From Paraburkholderia ginsengiterrae (GTDB taxonomy: Bacteria; Pseudomonadota; Gammaproteobacteria; Burkholderiales; Burkholderiaceae): DNA of 64,000 nucleotides. Positions within the stretch are counted from its first letter, which is position 1; each line of letters begins with the position of its first letter. The position numbers were made by a program, and so were the translations under genes. This document shows positions 37,016-45,924 of this stretch, one piece after another. The notes below the pieces were generated by a model. The model was not told the DNA's origin, did not search any database, and saw nothing but the letters and a program-made list of their open reading frames with translations. The stretch lies in contig NZ_LXKA01000198.1 in assembly GCF_001645125.1 (NCBI RefSeq), positions 1-64,000 of the forward strand, written 5' to 3'.

Positions 37016-38368
37016 TCAAGGCTGCCGGACGAATGGTGGCGGGAAATACTGCCCTGCCGCCACCTCGGTCGTCGGGCCATATAATCGGAACGTGAGGTTG
37101 TAAGTGGTGCCGCGCTGCGTGGGCAACCAGTTCGTTGCGGGGACGCCGTCAGGACGCGCGGGACCGAACGCGAGCGTGACGGAGCCATCCGCGTTGGGCT
37201 GCACGCGCGACTGCCGGTTTAGCAGAAAGCGGCCGAGCGGATTCGGCACCACCCTATATTGCGTCGAGTCGACTTCGGTGACCGACCAGAAATAGCGAGC
37301 GAGACTCTGCGGCAGCGCATCCTTCGGATACGTTTGTGTATAGGTCGCACTGCCGTCCAGATGCAGCATGGCGTAGTACATCACTTCATCCGGGTTATTC
37401 GCCCAGATGCCGGCGAGATCAACGACCGTCCGATCGAGGTAGTTGCTTCCGTACTGACCGACGGTCGAGGGCCGAATCCAGCCATTACCGGCCGGACCGA
37501 GCGCTTTCATCCGGCGTGCGAGCGCCGGCAATGCCTCGCGTTCGATGACGCTGTCGACCCGGGCGCGCCCCGGCGCTCCCGATTGCACTAGCGCAGCGAC
37601 CGCCCTGACCTGCGCACGAACCTCGTCCATACGCGGCGCGAGATCCGGCTGGCCGTCGAGAATTTGCGCAGCGAAGGCGAACGCCTCGACGTGCGGCAGC
37701 TGTGCATTCGTAAAGAGCGGCACCTCGATGGGCGCTTCGAGCTTCGGCTCGCCGAGCGGCGTTAAGCGGAATTCGCGCTGAAGACGCTGAGCCTGCGCCG
37801 GGTCATCGCCCAACTCGATACGCGTGAGCATCCGCAACGTCCGGACCGGCAGATCGATGCGTAATGCGCCGGCCGGTGGCGTCGCGTGTGCGCCCTTCAA
37901 ACACAGCGCGTAGCGGCCATAAGGCCGTTGCGCAAAGGTGCGCTCGTTGATATTGAGCACCGTCTCGCCCCAGCCGTCCAGCATCTGCCATGTGTAGTAG
38001 CGTCCTTCGATACGTGGGATATCGGCCAGCACGCAGGTCTTCTCGTCGAGTGCGACCCACGCTTCGGCATAGACTACGTCAAGATTTGGGTTCGCCCATT
38101 GCACGCCGCCTGGCCTGCGGTACACGACGCGGTTCCATTGGAATCCGTCTTTCTCGAAGTCAAGACGTTGCTGGCGCAAGATCAGCAACCGCCCGAGCAG
38201 ATAGTGGTAAGCGTGAACGATGTCGGCGTCGCTCACGCTGGCTCCGGCGTCCTGATCAATCGCAGCGGCCGGCGGCTGTTCAGCCGACACGCTCTTGCAA
38301 CCTCCGACGCCCGCGAGCAGGGTCAGCGCGAGCAGCATCGCCGCACCCGTGCGAAAAAGCTTGTGCAT
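37016..38368 (-). CDS. DUF1254/DUF1214 lipoprotein
   Basis: 450 residues. Lipoprotein signal 'LLALTLLAGVGGC' with Cys near residue 23. N-terminal DUF1254 region ('GRYYTWQMLDGWGETVLNINERTF') and C-terminal DUF1214 region ('FWSVTEVDSTQYRVVPNPLGRF', 'PATNWLPTQRGTTYNLTFRLYGP'). The enzymatic role of the family is not established. It is 61 bases downstream of the enoyl-CoA hydratase gene and probably in its operon, so it may act on the catabolic substrate in the envelope. A paralogue lies at 52337. Confidence 0.85.
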   Translation of the reverse strand: MHKLFRTGAAMLLALTLLAGVGGCKSVSAEQPPAAAIDQDAGASVSDADIVHAYHYLLGRLLILRQQRLDFEKDGFQWNRVVYRRPGGVQWANPNLDVVYAEAWVALDEKTCVLADIPRIEGRYYTWQMLDGWGETVLNINERTFAQRPYGRYALCLKGAHATPPAGALRIDLPVRTLRMLTRIELGDDPAQAQRLQREFRLTPLGEPKLEAPIEVPLFTNAQLPHVEAFAFAAQILDGQPDLAPRMDEVRAQVRAVAALVQSGAPGRARVDSVIEREALPALARRMKALGPAGNGWIRPSTVGQYGSNYLDRTVVDLAGIWANNPDEVMYYAMLHLDGSATYTQTYPKDALPQSLARYFWSVTEVDSTQYRVVPNPLGRFLLNRQSRVQPNADGSVTLAFGPARPDGVPATNWLPTQRGTTYNLTFRLYGPTTEVAAGQYFPPPFVRQP

Positions 38369-38429
38369 TCTAGTCTCCGTCAAATGCGGGCGGCCGCAGC
38401 GTACCAGCGAAAGCGGCCGCCGGGCCAGA

Positions 38430-39218
38430 TTAGAGGCCGGTAAACTGGGGCGAACGTTTTTCCTGGAACGCGGCAAGTCCTTCGCGGAGGTCCTCACTGT
38501 GTTCGTGGAGCGCGATCATCAGCAGTTCCTGACGAAGCGCGACCTCGGCAGGCTGCTCGAGGCCGTCGTTCACAAGCAGCTTCATCCGGCTCAGGCCGAG
38601 CGGACTTTTGGCTGCCATCGTCTGCACAAGCGCGTCAACCCTCGCGCGAAGCTGCGCGTCCTCGACGACTTGGTTGACGAGTCCTGCCGACTCCATCGCC
38701 TCGGCCGTAACAAATTCGCCCGTGTACATCAGATACTTCGCGCGCGTCGCGCCAATCTTGCGTGGCAGGCGGACCGAGCCGCCGCCGCCGGGCAGCAACC
38801 CATAGTTCGCATGCGCGTCGCCGAACCGCGCCGACTTCCCCGCGATCACAAGATCGCAGCACAGCACCAGTTCGAGGCCGCCCGCGAGCGCCATGCCGTT
38901 CACGGCGGCAATGACAGGTCGTGGGAAGCGTTCCAGACGGTTTAGCAGAGCGAGCAGTGCGTCGAGGAACCGGCTCCCACCCGACTGGTCTCCGTCGCGC
39001 TCACCACGCACAAATTTCAGATCGGCGCCGGCGCAAAACGCACGGCCCGCTCCGGTCAGCACAACCACGCGTACATCGTCGCGTTTCGTGGCTTCGTCGA
39101 GCGCCCACTCGATTCCCCGAACCACGTCGGGAGTAATCGCATTCATCGCCGCGGGACGATTCAGTGTGATCCATAACGCGCCTTGCCGTACTTCGGCGAT
39201 AACGGGCATCTCCTGCAT
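38430..39218 (-). CDS. Enoyl-CoA hydratase/isomerase family protein
   Basis: 262 residues, crotonase fold. 'RAFCAGADLKFVRG' and 'NGMALAGGLELVLCCDLVI' supply the oxyanion hole and the first Glu. The second catalytic position is His in 'FGDAHANYGLLPGGGGSVRLPRKIG', not Glu. It may hydrate, isomerise or hydrolyse a CoA ester in module 1. Divergent from the CoA-transferase gene, with operator B between. Confidence 0.87.
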   Translation of the reverse strand: MQEMPVIAEVRQGALWITLNRPAAMNAITPDVVRGIEWALDEATKRDDVRVVVLTGAGRAFCAGADLKFVRGERDGDQSGGSRFLDALLALLNRLERFPRPVIAAVNGMALAGGLELVLCCDLVIAGKSARFGDAHANYGLLPGGGGSVRLPRKIGATRAKYLMYTGEFVTAEAMESAGLVNQVVEDAQLRARVDALVQTMAAKSPLGLSRMKLLVNDGLEQPAEVALRQELLMIALHEHSEDLREGLAAFQEKRSPQFTGL

Positions 39219-39296
39219 GGTGCCTTCCTCCTGAAACGTCTCTGCTCAAGCCGCCGGATCTCAATTTCAAGGCGACGTTAAATTTCAAGTACATAT

Positions 39297-39314
39297 ATTA
39301 ACTCGCGAGTAGAA
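39297..39314. promoter_or_regulatory. TetR-type operator, site B
   Basis: On the minus strand TTCTACT-CGCG-AGTTAAT; the central ACTCGCGAGT is a perfect 10-base palindrome. It sits in the 256-base divergent region between the hydratase and CoA-transferase genes and could control both. Confidence 0.72.
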
Positions 39315-39474
39315 AATATGCCAATATAGCGCGTCAGCAAACCTCGGCGCGACGCATCGACAGGCCACTCGCACGCGCATTGATTGCGCGAGCCGCTGGG
39401 TCGCTACACAACCACCTCGCACGCGACCGAAGTACGCGCTCAAGCGCCAACTCCGGTCGACACAGGAGACACGC

Positions 39475-40596
39475 ATGAGTTTGCCTCTGGAGGGTGTGCG
39501 CATCCTCAGTCTTGCCGAACAGTATCCCGGCCCCTTCGCCACGCTCGTAATGGCCGACCTGGGCGCTGACGTGGTCTTGATCGAGCGGCCGCCGGCTGGC
39601 GACCCGGCCCGTCAGTTGCCCGACTTTCACGCCGCGCTCAACCGCGGCAAACGCTCGGTCGGCGTCGACCTGAAAACCGACGCAGGGCGCGCGGCGCTGC
39701 GCGAACTGATCGCTTGCGCGGACGTGCTGATGGAAGGTTTCCGCCCCGGCACGATGGCCCGCCTCGGCTTCGGCTATGACGACGTCGCGAAGCTCAATCC
39801 GCGCATCGTCTATCTGTCGATTTCAGGTTTCGGCCAGAACGGCCCGTATCGGAACCGGCCCGCGCACGACCTCTCGTATCAGGCCATTGCGGGCCTGCTG
39901 CACCGCCAAGCGGCCAGCGGCCAGATCGAAGCGCCGCCCGAACTCGCGATCGGCGACCTCTCCGCGGCCATGTTCGCCGTCACAGGCTGCCTTGCCGCAC
40001 TGCTCGAGCGCACCCGCACCGGCTTCGGCAAATGCGTGGACGTGTCGATGACGGACGGCCTCGTGTCGTGGATGAGCGTGTTCCTTTCTCCGGCGATGAA
40101 CGGCGGACGGCTCGGCATGGCTGAAATCAACGCCCAACCCGCTTACGGAGTGTTCCGCTGCGAGGACGGCCTTCTGCTGACACTGTCGATTGCGCACGAA
40201 GACTGGTTCTGGACTTCCCTATGCGAGCTTCTCGGCCTCACCGACATTGCGCAGGTGAAGAACGCGGAACGCGCTCCGCGCAAAGCGGAACTTCGCGCCC
40301 GCGTTACCGAAGCGCTCCGCCGCAAGCCTCGTGCTCAATGGGCACCGCTGCTCGACCAGGCGGGCGTGCCCTGGGGGCCGGTGAACAGCCTCGACGAAGT
40401 CGTGAATGACCCGCACTTCCGCGCGCGCGGCATGTTCCGCGAGGTCAACGAACGCGGCGGGCGTCGCGCCTGGCACGTTGCGCAGCCACTCGTCTTCAAC
40501 GGCGTGCATCCGGGACCTACGCGCGGGGTGCCTGATGTCGGCGAGCATGACGCGGAGTTGCTCGCGTGCTCCGCGAATGCGAAAAACGCCGGGTAA
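39475..40596 (+). CDS. CaiB/BaiF (class III) CoA-transferase
   Basis: 373 residues. Family N-terminus 'LEGVRILSLAEQYPGPFATLVMADLGADVVLIERP'. 'GKRSVGVDLKTDAGRAALRELI' and 'LNPRIVYLSISGFGQNGPY' bind CoA. The aspartate that carries the acyl group is expected in 'NRPAHDLSYQAIAG'. It would activate the acid substrate of module 1 using another CoA ester, or epimerise a 2-methyl branch like AMACR, a relative of the same family. AGGAG lies before the ATG. Confidence 0.9.
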   Translation: MSLPLEGVRILSLAEQYPGPFATLVMADLGADVVLIERPPAGDPARQLPDFHAALNRGKRSVGVDLKTDAGRAALRELIACADVLMEGFRPGTMARLGFGYDDVAKLNPRIVYLSISGFGQNGPYRNRPAHDLSYQAIAGLLHRQAASGQIEAPPELAIGDLSAAMFAVTGCLAALLERTRTGFGKCVDVSMTDGLVSWMSVFLSPAMNGGRLGMAEINAQPAYGVFRCEDGLLLTLSIAHEDWFWTSLCELLGLTDIAQVKNAERAPRKAELRARVTEALRRKPRAQWAPLLDQAGVPWGPVNSLDEVVNDPHFRARGMFREVNERGGRRAWHVAQPLVFNGVHPGPTRGVPDVGEHDAELLACSANAKNAG

Positions 40597-40624
40597 ACAT
40601 GAACTTCTACTCAATCGACTATAT

Positions 40625-40642
40625 TTCTACTCACAAGTAGAA
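40625..40642. promoter_or_regulatory. TetR-type operator, site C
   Basis: TTCTACT-CACA-AGTAGAA, a perfect inverted repeat with 7-base arms. It lies in the gap between CoA-transferase and thiolase, indicating a separately controlled promoter for the thiolase-SDR pair. Confidence 0.78.
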
Positions 40643-40686
40643 TTAGTCGATCGAATTGTCAATCCTTAAACAATCTGGGAACCAAC

Positions 40687-41925
40687 ATGAAGGATGTCTA
40701 TGTAGTCGGAGTCGGCATGACGCGGTTCGGCCGGCTGCTCGATCAGAGCATCAAAGCGCTGGTGCGCACCGCCACCGAAGCGGCCCTCAAGGACGCCGGC
40801 GTCGAAAAGAGCGCCGTTGAAGCCGCCTTCTATGGCAATGCATCGCAGGGCCACATGGATGGTCAGCACATGATTCGTGGTGAAATCGCGCTGCGCGACA
40901 TGGGTATCGGCGGCATTCCGGTAGTGAACGTCGAGAATGCGTGCGCGAGCGGCAGCAGTGCATTTGTGCTGGCGCTCAACCATCTGCGCTCGGGCGCCGG
41001 GGACGTTGCGCTGGCCGTGGGCGCCGAAAAAATGTTCTCGGAAGACCGTGAACGCATGTTCTCCGTGTTCGACAGCGCACTCGACGTTTCGCGCGCGAAT
41101 GAAATTCACGCCGAGTTGTTGCGTATCGGCGAAGGCATGGAAATTCCGGCTGGCTCGACCTCGTCAAAGCCCTATAGCGTCTTCATGGACGTGTACGCAG
41201 CATTTTGCCGCGCGCACATGAGACGCTTCGGCACTACACAGCGCCAGATCGCCGCCGTGTCAGCGAAGAACCATCGTCATTCCGTGCACAACCCGCTGTC
41301 ACAATACCGGGTGGCCTACACCGTGGAAGAGGTGCTGGCCGCGCCGCCCATTACCTACCCGTTCACGCTGCCAATGTGCTCGCCTGTGTCCGACGGCGCT
41401 GCGGCTGCCATCCTGTGTACAGCCGACGCGCTCAAGCGTCTGAACATCGATGCGAAGCGTGCGATCCACGTGCTGGCCTCGGTCGTCCAGAGCGGAACGG
41501 ACCGCTCCCCCCACGACATCGAGCAGCATGTCACCGCGCGGGCTTCGCGGCGCGCGTACGAGCTGGCTGGCGTCGGTCCGAAGGACGTGTCGGTAGCAGA
41601 GGTGCATGACGCAACCGCGATGGGCGAGATCGTCCAGATCGAAAATCTCGGCTTCTGCGACTTCGGCGACGGCGGCCCGATCTCTGAGCGCGGCGACACG
41701 TCAATCGGCGGCCGGATCCCGGTCAACCCGTCGGGCGGCCTGGAATCGAAGGGACACCCGGTCGGCGCGACGGGTCTCGGACAGGTGCATGAGCTCGTCA
41801 CCCAGTTGCGCGGCGAAGCAGGCCCGCGTCAGGTCGACAACGCGCGGATCGCTGTCGCAGAGAACGGCGGCGGCCTGTATGGCGTTGAGGAAGCGGTGGC
41901 CTGCATCACGATTCTGGCGCGCTGA
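40687..41925 (+). CDS. SCP2-type thiolase (acetyl-CoA acetyltransferase family)
   Basis: 412 residues. 'VVNVENACASGSSAFVLAL' carries the nucleophilic Cys, and 'NPSGGLESKGHPVGATGLGQVHEL' the active-site His. The C-terminal CxG of classical thiolases is replaced by 'AENGGG', as in the sterol-carrier-protein-X / lipid-transfer subgroup. It would release acetyl- or propionyl-CoA from a bulky or branched 3-ketoacyl-CoA. A second thiolase of this group is in module 2. Confidence 0.88.
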   Translation: MKDVYVVGVGMTRFGRLLDQSIKALVRTATEAALKDAGVEKSAVEAAFYGNASQGHMDGQHMIRGEIALRDMGIGGIPVVNVENACASGSSAFVLALNHLRSGAGDVALAVGAEKMFSEDRERMFSVFDSALDVSRANEIHAELLRIGEGMEIPAGSTSSKPYSVFMDVYAAFCRAHMRRFGTTQRQIAAVSAKNHRHSVHNPLSQYRVAYTVEEVLAAPPITYPFTLPMCSPVSDGAAAAILCTADALKRLNIDAKRAIHVLASVVQSGTDRSPHDIEQHVTARASRRAYELAGVGPKDVSVAEVHDATAMGEIVQIENLGFCDFGDGGPISERGDTSIGGRIPVNPSGGLESKGHPVGATGLGQVHELVTQLRGEAGPRQVDNARIAVAENGGGLYGVEEAVACITILAR

Positions 41926-42080
41926 CGCATCACGGGGGGGGCGGATCGCAGCGGCGACTTCAAAATCTTCCCAAACAAGATTCGCGGCAAATTTTGGGAG
42001 GGCCAGTGGCGCGCAGTCCGACACCTGCGCGAGGCCGATCACCTCTCTCTTACACATCAAACCAGCAACCGGGCAAGAAC

Positions 42081-42827
42081 ATGAATCTGCAAAACAAAGT
42101 TGCAATCGTCACTGGCGCAGCATCTGGCCTCGGCCTCGCCACCTGCCGGGCGCTTGCCGCAGCGGGCGCAAAAGTAGTCGGCTTCGACCTCGACGGCACG
42201 ACGCTCGAAGAAACACTCGGGCCGGATATCAAAGGCATCGCGGTCGACGTAGCCAGCGAAGGGAGTGTCAAGACAGGGATCAATGCCGTCGTACGCACGT
42301 ATGGGGCCGTGCATGTGGCGGTCAATTGCGCAGGCATTCTCGGACCAGGCAAGACCATCTCCAAAGGACAGCTTTTTCCATCCGATCTGTGGAACCGCGT
42401 GCTGTCGGTGAACCTGACCGGCACCTTCAACGTGCTCCGTCACGCAGCGCTCGCGATGACGGCCAACGAGCCGGAGGAAACCGGCGAACGCGGCGTGATT
42501 ATCAACACGGCGTCAGGCGCGGCGCGTCAGGGGCAGATGGGGCAGGCGGCATACAGCGCAAGCAAGGCCGGTGTGATCGGCATGACGATTCCTGTAGCAC
42601 GCGATCTCGCCGAGTACGGCATTCGCGTTGTATCGATAGCACCGGGCCTGTTCGAATCGGGCATGTCGGCAGGCATGCCGACGAAAGTGTCCGACACGAT
42701 CGTCGGCAAACTACTGTTCCCGCAACGTATGGGCAAGCCCGACGAATTCGCGAGACTTGTCCAGCATATCGTCGAAAACGCCTATCTGAACGCGACAACT
42801 TTCGACATCGAGTGCGGAACGCGTTAG
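42081..42827 (+). CDS. 3-hydroxyacyl-CoA dehydrogenase, HSD10-like SDR
   Basis: 248 residues. 'VAIVTGAASGLGLATCRAL' binds NAD; 'FDLDG' acid end gives NAD preference. Catalytic Ser and 'YSASKAGVIGMTIPVARDLAEYGIRV' follow, and 'SIAPGLFESGM' and 'FPQRMGKPDEFARLVQHIVENAYLNA' closely parallel human HSD17B10 (2-methyl-3-hydroxyacyl-CoA dehydrogenase). That favours a branched-chain substrate. ATG at 42081; the frame is open upstream to 41994 without a ribosome site. Confidence 0.9.
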   Translation: MNLQNKVAIVTGAASGLGLATCRALAAAGAKVVGFDLDGTTLEETLGPDIKGIAVDVASEGSVKTGINAVVRTYGAVHVAVNCAGILGPGKTISKGQLFPSDLWNRVLSVNLTGTFNVLRHAALAMTANEPEETGERGVIINTASGAARQGQMGQAAYSASKAGVIGMTIPVARDLAEYGIRVVSIAPGLFESGMSAGMPTKVSDTIVGKLLFPQRMGKPDEFARLVQHIVENAYLNATTFDIECGTR

Positions 42828-42883
42828 TCGTCGTGGTGCGCAACGCGCCATGCCCCACATGTCATTATCGTTTTCGCTAAAAA

Positions 42884-42900
42884 TTCAGACAAAGTAGAAA
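42884..42900. promoter_or_regulatory. Possible degenerate operator half-site D upstream of porin
   Basis: On the minus strand TTTCTACTTTG matches the left part of site A exactly for the first ten bases, but the right arm (TCTGAAT) is degenerate. It lies about 180 bases upstream of the porin. Low-confidence fourth member of the operator set. The AT-rich stretch 42840-43081 also holds the porin promoter. Confidence 0.3.
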
Positions 42901-43081
42901 GTTTGGCGTCGCATCAATCAAGATAACAATAAGCCATCTAATTTATAAGGATTCCTCTTAATATAAAAATTCTCGATGCTCTCGATAAAAGGAGAATTCG
43001 TTTCGACTATTAAGAAGAATCTGCCTGATTTCGCATTACCCCGCGTCTGTCGGATGCGGCATACACACAGAGGAGACATGC

Positions 43082-44203
43082 ATGCGTTCTATTAGCAAAA
43101 GCATTTTCGCCGCGACCATGGCGCTCGCTGCGGGCAGCGCCGCCGCACAGTCGAGCGTGACGTTGTACGGAGTGGCCGACGTGTTCATCCAGTATCTGAA
43201 CAATGGCGGGAAGAGTTCGGTTTTCGAGCGAAGCGGCGGCTCGACGGGTTCGATGGTGGGCTTGAAGGGCACGGAGGATCTGGGCGGTGGGCTGAAGGGT
43301 GTGTTCGACCTGGAAAGCGGCTTTACAATCAACAACGGTGGCTTGTTCGCCGATTCGTCCACTCTCTTCTATCGCCAGGCCTGGGTAGGGTTAAAGCAAG
43401 ACAAATACGGTACGCTTACCTTTGGACGTCAATATCAGCCGAGCTTCTGGGCCGTTTATCCAACCGATCCATTCCGCGGCAACGAAGTGCTCTCGCCACT
43501 CTCGGCGATCATTCTTGCCGCGGCCACCGACCACAACACGCTCGCGACTCAGTTTGTGCCGGGGCGCATCAGCAATACGCTGATGTATCAATCTCCGGAC
43601 GTCGCGGGCGCGAAGCTCTATGCAATGTACGGTTTCGCGGCAACAGCCACACAGCCAATCCCATCCACGTCCGGGAACATGATGGATATCGCGCTGACCT
43701 GGCAAGGTGCTGGGCTTTACGCGGCCATGGCCTACATGAACCAGCAGTCAGGAGAGGAGACCATCGCGGGTCTGCCGCGTTCGCTCAACCTGCTTCGCAC
43801 CGAGCATTTCACCGGCGCAGTCGCGTATCGGATCGGTATCGTGAACCTCCAGTTCAACTATGGGTACACGCGCCCGGCCAATGCGGCGCCAGGGTCGATG
43901 GCGGCCCTACTCGGCGCAGGACATGCGCTGAGCACCGCGGAGCTTGGTGCGACCATCCAGGCGACGGCCGCCGACTCGATCGAGGCCGCAGTCGTCCACC
44001 GCAATGTGCGCGGCGCCCATGACAACGCAGTCGGCTTCCAGCTCGGTGTCGATCACAATATATCGAAGCGAACCAGCTTCTACGCGCGGGCTGGTTACAT
44101 GAAGAACAATGGCAGCTCGACGACGAGCTGGCCGGGCATTTCAGTGACGGAGCCTGATGCTTCGCAAACGCTCGTTGTCGTCGGCATGACGCACCGCTTC
44201 TGA
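43082..44203 (+). CDS. Gram-negative porin (OmpC/Burkholderia type)
   Basis: 373 residues. Signal peptide 'ATMALAAGSAAAQ', then 'SSVTLYGVADVFIQYL' and 'VGLKGTEDLGGGLKGVFDLESGF', the hallmark opening of betaproteobacterial trimeric porins. It ends 'TLVVVGMTHRF' with the terminal Phe needed for outer-membrane assembly. Placed between the two catabolic modules, it probably admits their substrate. Confidence 0.95.
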   Translation: MRSISKSIFAATMALAAGSAAAQSSVTLYGVADVFIQYLNNGGKSSVFERSGGSTGSMVGLKGTEDLGGGLKGVFDLESGFTINNGGLFADSSTLFYRQAWVGLKQDKYGTLTFGRQYQPSFWAVYPTDPFRGNEVLSPLSAIILAAATDHNTLATQFVPGRISNTLMYQSPDVAGAKLYAMYGFAATATQPIPSTSGNMMDIALTWQGAGLYAAMAYMNQQSGEETIAGLPRSLNLLRTEHFTGAVAYRIGIVNLQFNYGYTRPANAAPGSMAALLGAGHALSTAELGATIQATAADSIEAAVVHRNVRGAHDNAVGFQLGVDHNISKRTSFYARAGYMKNNGSSTTSWPGISVTEPDASQTLVVVGMTHRF

Positions 44204-44225
44204 TACTCACCCGAGTTTGTTTTGT

Positions 44226-44252
44226 GGCGGCCTTCCGATGGGGGAGGCCGCC
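44226..44252 (+). terminator. Hairpin downstream of porin
   Basis: GGCGGCCT (44226-44233) pairs with AGGCCGCC (44245-44252). There is no T-run, so it is a weak terminator at best. Confidence 0.35.
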
Positions 44253-44353
44253 AGCGCGTGACACACTCCGATCAGTGCGCCTCACACGCTGCTGGCGCCA
44301 CCGAAATCCTTTGAATTGTCCTTTGTGGTGCGGTGGTCCCGTCAGCGGTTACG

Positions 44354-44482
44354 TCAGGCGTTCCGCCACATAACGGCCGGGAGCCGGCTCGCGTTGAGGA
44401 GCCCGCCGCCATGCATGTACTCGACCTGCGCGACGATGCGTTCGTCGACGAACGCGCCGGGAGGCTGGGGCGACCGGCACAC
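44354..44482 (-). pseudogene. Possible C-terminal gene remnant
   Basis: A 42-codon minus-strand frame with protein-like codon usage (strong G/C third positions) and reading 'GAFVDERIVAQVEYMHGGGL', ending TGA at 44354-44356. There is no ribosome site and an in-frame stop lies just upstream, so it looks like the tail of a lost gene at the end of the module 2 operon. Family not recognised. The rest of 44253-44531 shows nothing else. Confidence 0.25.
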
Positions 44483-44531
44483 GGCACGGCCCGAGCGAAG
44501 CGCGTGTCCCCAGCGTCACGGCCTTCGCAGC

Positions 44532-45425
44532 TCAGGCAGCGCCCGTGACTTGCGTGATGAATTGCTGGATTTCCTGCGAGGCGCTCTCGTATGAACGGGC
44601 AGAACTCCAATCGGCAATCGAGGCGAAGCGCTCCGCAATCGCTTCCGGTGTCAGCGCGTCGCTGGCGAAGTGCACCGGTGCGGTTTCCATCATCGCCGCG
44701 ACGGCGAAAGATCCTCCCGCAGCCGAGACGATCGTCCTGGCAGGGGCATCTTCGCTGCACAGGAACAGCACGGCCGGCGTGACCCGTTCCGGCTGAAGCG
44801 CGGCGTGCACAGCTTCCGGCAACAGCTCCGCCGTCATCTGGGTCGTTGCAACAGGAGCGATAGTATTGACGCGGATATTTTTCTTGTAGCCTTCCTGATG
44901 CATCACGTTCATCAGACCCACCAGGCCCAGCTTGGCCGCGCCGTAGTTGGCCTGACCGAAATTGCCGTACAGGCCTGCCGCAGACGTGGTCATAACGATG
45001 CGGCCGTAGTTCTGCTCGCGCATGATGTCCCACACGGCCTTCGAACAGTGCGCGGAGCCCATCAGGTGAACATCCAGCACCATGCGGAATTCGGCCATGT
45101 CCATCTTGGAGAAGGATTTGTCGCGCAGGATGCCGGCGTTGTTCACCAGGATGTCCACCCGGCCGAACTCCCTCATGGCTTGCGCCACCATTGCCTGCAC
45201 CTGTTCGTAGTCCGCCACATCCGCGCCATTGGCGATTGCCGTGCCACCGGCTTCACGGATCTCCTTGCTCACCGCCTGCGCTGCGGCCGACGAACCGCTG
45301 CCGCCGCCAAAATCATTCACTACCACCTTGGCACCACGTGCCGCGAAAGCCAGCGCGTGCTGCCGCCCCAAGCCGGCGCCCGCGCCGGTAATGACGGCGA
45401 CCTTGCCGTCGAATCGGATGCTCAT
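44532..45425 (-). CDS. 17beta-HSD4/MFE-2-like (R)-3-hydroxyacyl-CoA dehydrogenase (SDR)
   Basis: 297 residues. 'RFDGKVAVITGAGAGLGRQHALAFAARG', 'VVVNDFGGG', 'NNAGILRDKSFSKM' and 'YGNFGQANYGAAKLGLVGLMN' closely match the N-terminal dehydrogenase domain of peroxisomal multifunctional enzyme 2. A ~45-residue C-terminal tail follows the SDR core. It would oxidise (R)-3-hydroxyacyl-CoA made by the MaoC hydratase encoded upstream. Last intact gene of the module 2 operon. Confidence 0.88.
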   Translation of the reverse strand: MSIRFDGKVAVITGAGAGLGRQHALAFAARGAKVVVNDFGGGSGSSAAAQAVSKEIREAGGTAIANGADVADYEQVQAMVAQAMREFGRVDILVNNAGILRDKSFSKMDMAEFRMVLDVHLMGSAHCSKAVWDIMREQNYGRIVMTTSAAGLYGNFGQANYGAAKLGLVGLMNVMHQEGYKKNIRVNTIAPVATTQMTAELLPEAVHAALQPERVTPAVLFLCSEDAPARTIVSAAGGSFAVAAMMETAPVHFASDALTPEAIAERFASIADWSSARSYESASQEIQQFITQVTGAA

Positions 45426-45459
45426 GTCTTGCCTTGTCGAATCGACTTTGACGATATGC

Positions 45460-45912
45460 TCAGGAATACTGGCGAATGATGGACTCGGCCACACAGGCAG
45501 GTTTGGCCGCGTTCTCCAGTTCGACTGTCATCTCGATCTTCATCTGCGCGCCGCCTTCGAGCGCGTCCCAGGCCAGCAGCTGGAAGTGCGCGCGCACCCG
45601 CTTGCCAACAGGCACCGGCGTCATGAAGCGCACCTTATCCAGTCCGTAGTTGACACCTCTGCGGCAATGACGAATGTGGAACGCCGTGGCGAAGAACCCG
45701 GGCAGCAGGCTGAGCGTGAGAAAACCGTGGGCGATAGGGCCACCGAACGGGCCCGCCTTGGCGCGCTCCATGTCGACGTGGATCCACTGATGGTCGCCGG
45801 TGGCGTCGGCAAACTGGTTGACGCGCGCCTGATCAACCACGAGCCAGTCGCTGGTGCCGATGGACTGGCCAACCAACGGCTGCAGGTCGGAGATATTTTC
45901 GAAGCTGTTCAT
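45460..45912 (-). CDS. MaoC-family (R)-enoyl-CoA hydratase
   Basis: About 150 residues, hotdog fold. 'VNQFADATGDHQWIHVDMERA' contains the Asp/His hydratase-2 motif, and 'GPIAHGFLTLSLLPGF' the following helix. It gives (R)-3-hydroxyacyl-CoA. An ATG at 45924 overlapping the upstream gene's stop is an alternative start; the ATG at 45912 has GGAAG in front. Lies 34 bases before the SDR gene. Confidence 0.9.
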   Translation of the reverse strand: MNSFENISDLQPLVGQSIGTSDWLVVDQARVNQFADATGDHQWIHVDMERAKAGPFGGPIAHGFLTLSLLPGFFATAFHIRHCRRGVNYGLDKVRFMTPVPVGKRVRAHFQLLAWDALEGGAQMKIEMTVELENAAKPACVAESIIRQYS

Positions 45913-45924
45913 GGGGGCTTCCAT

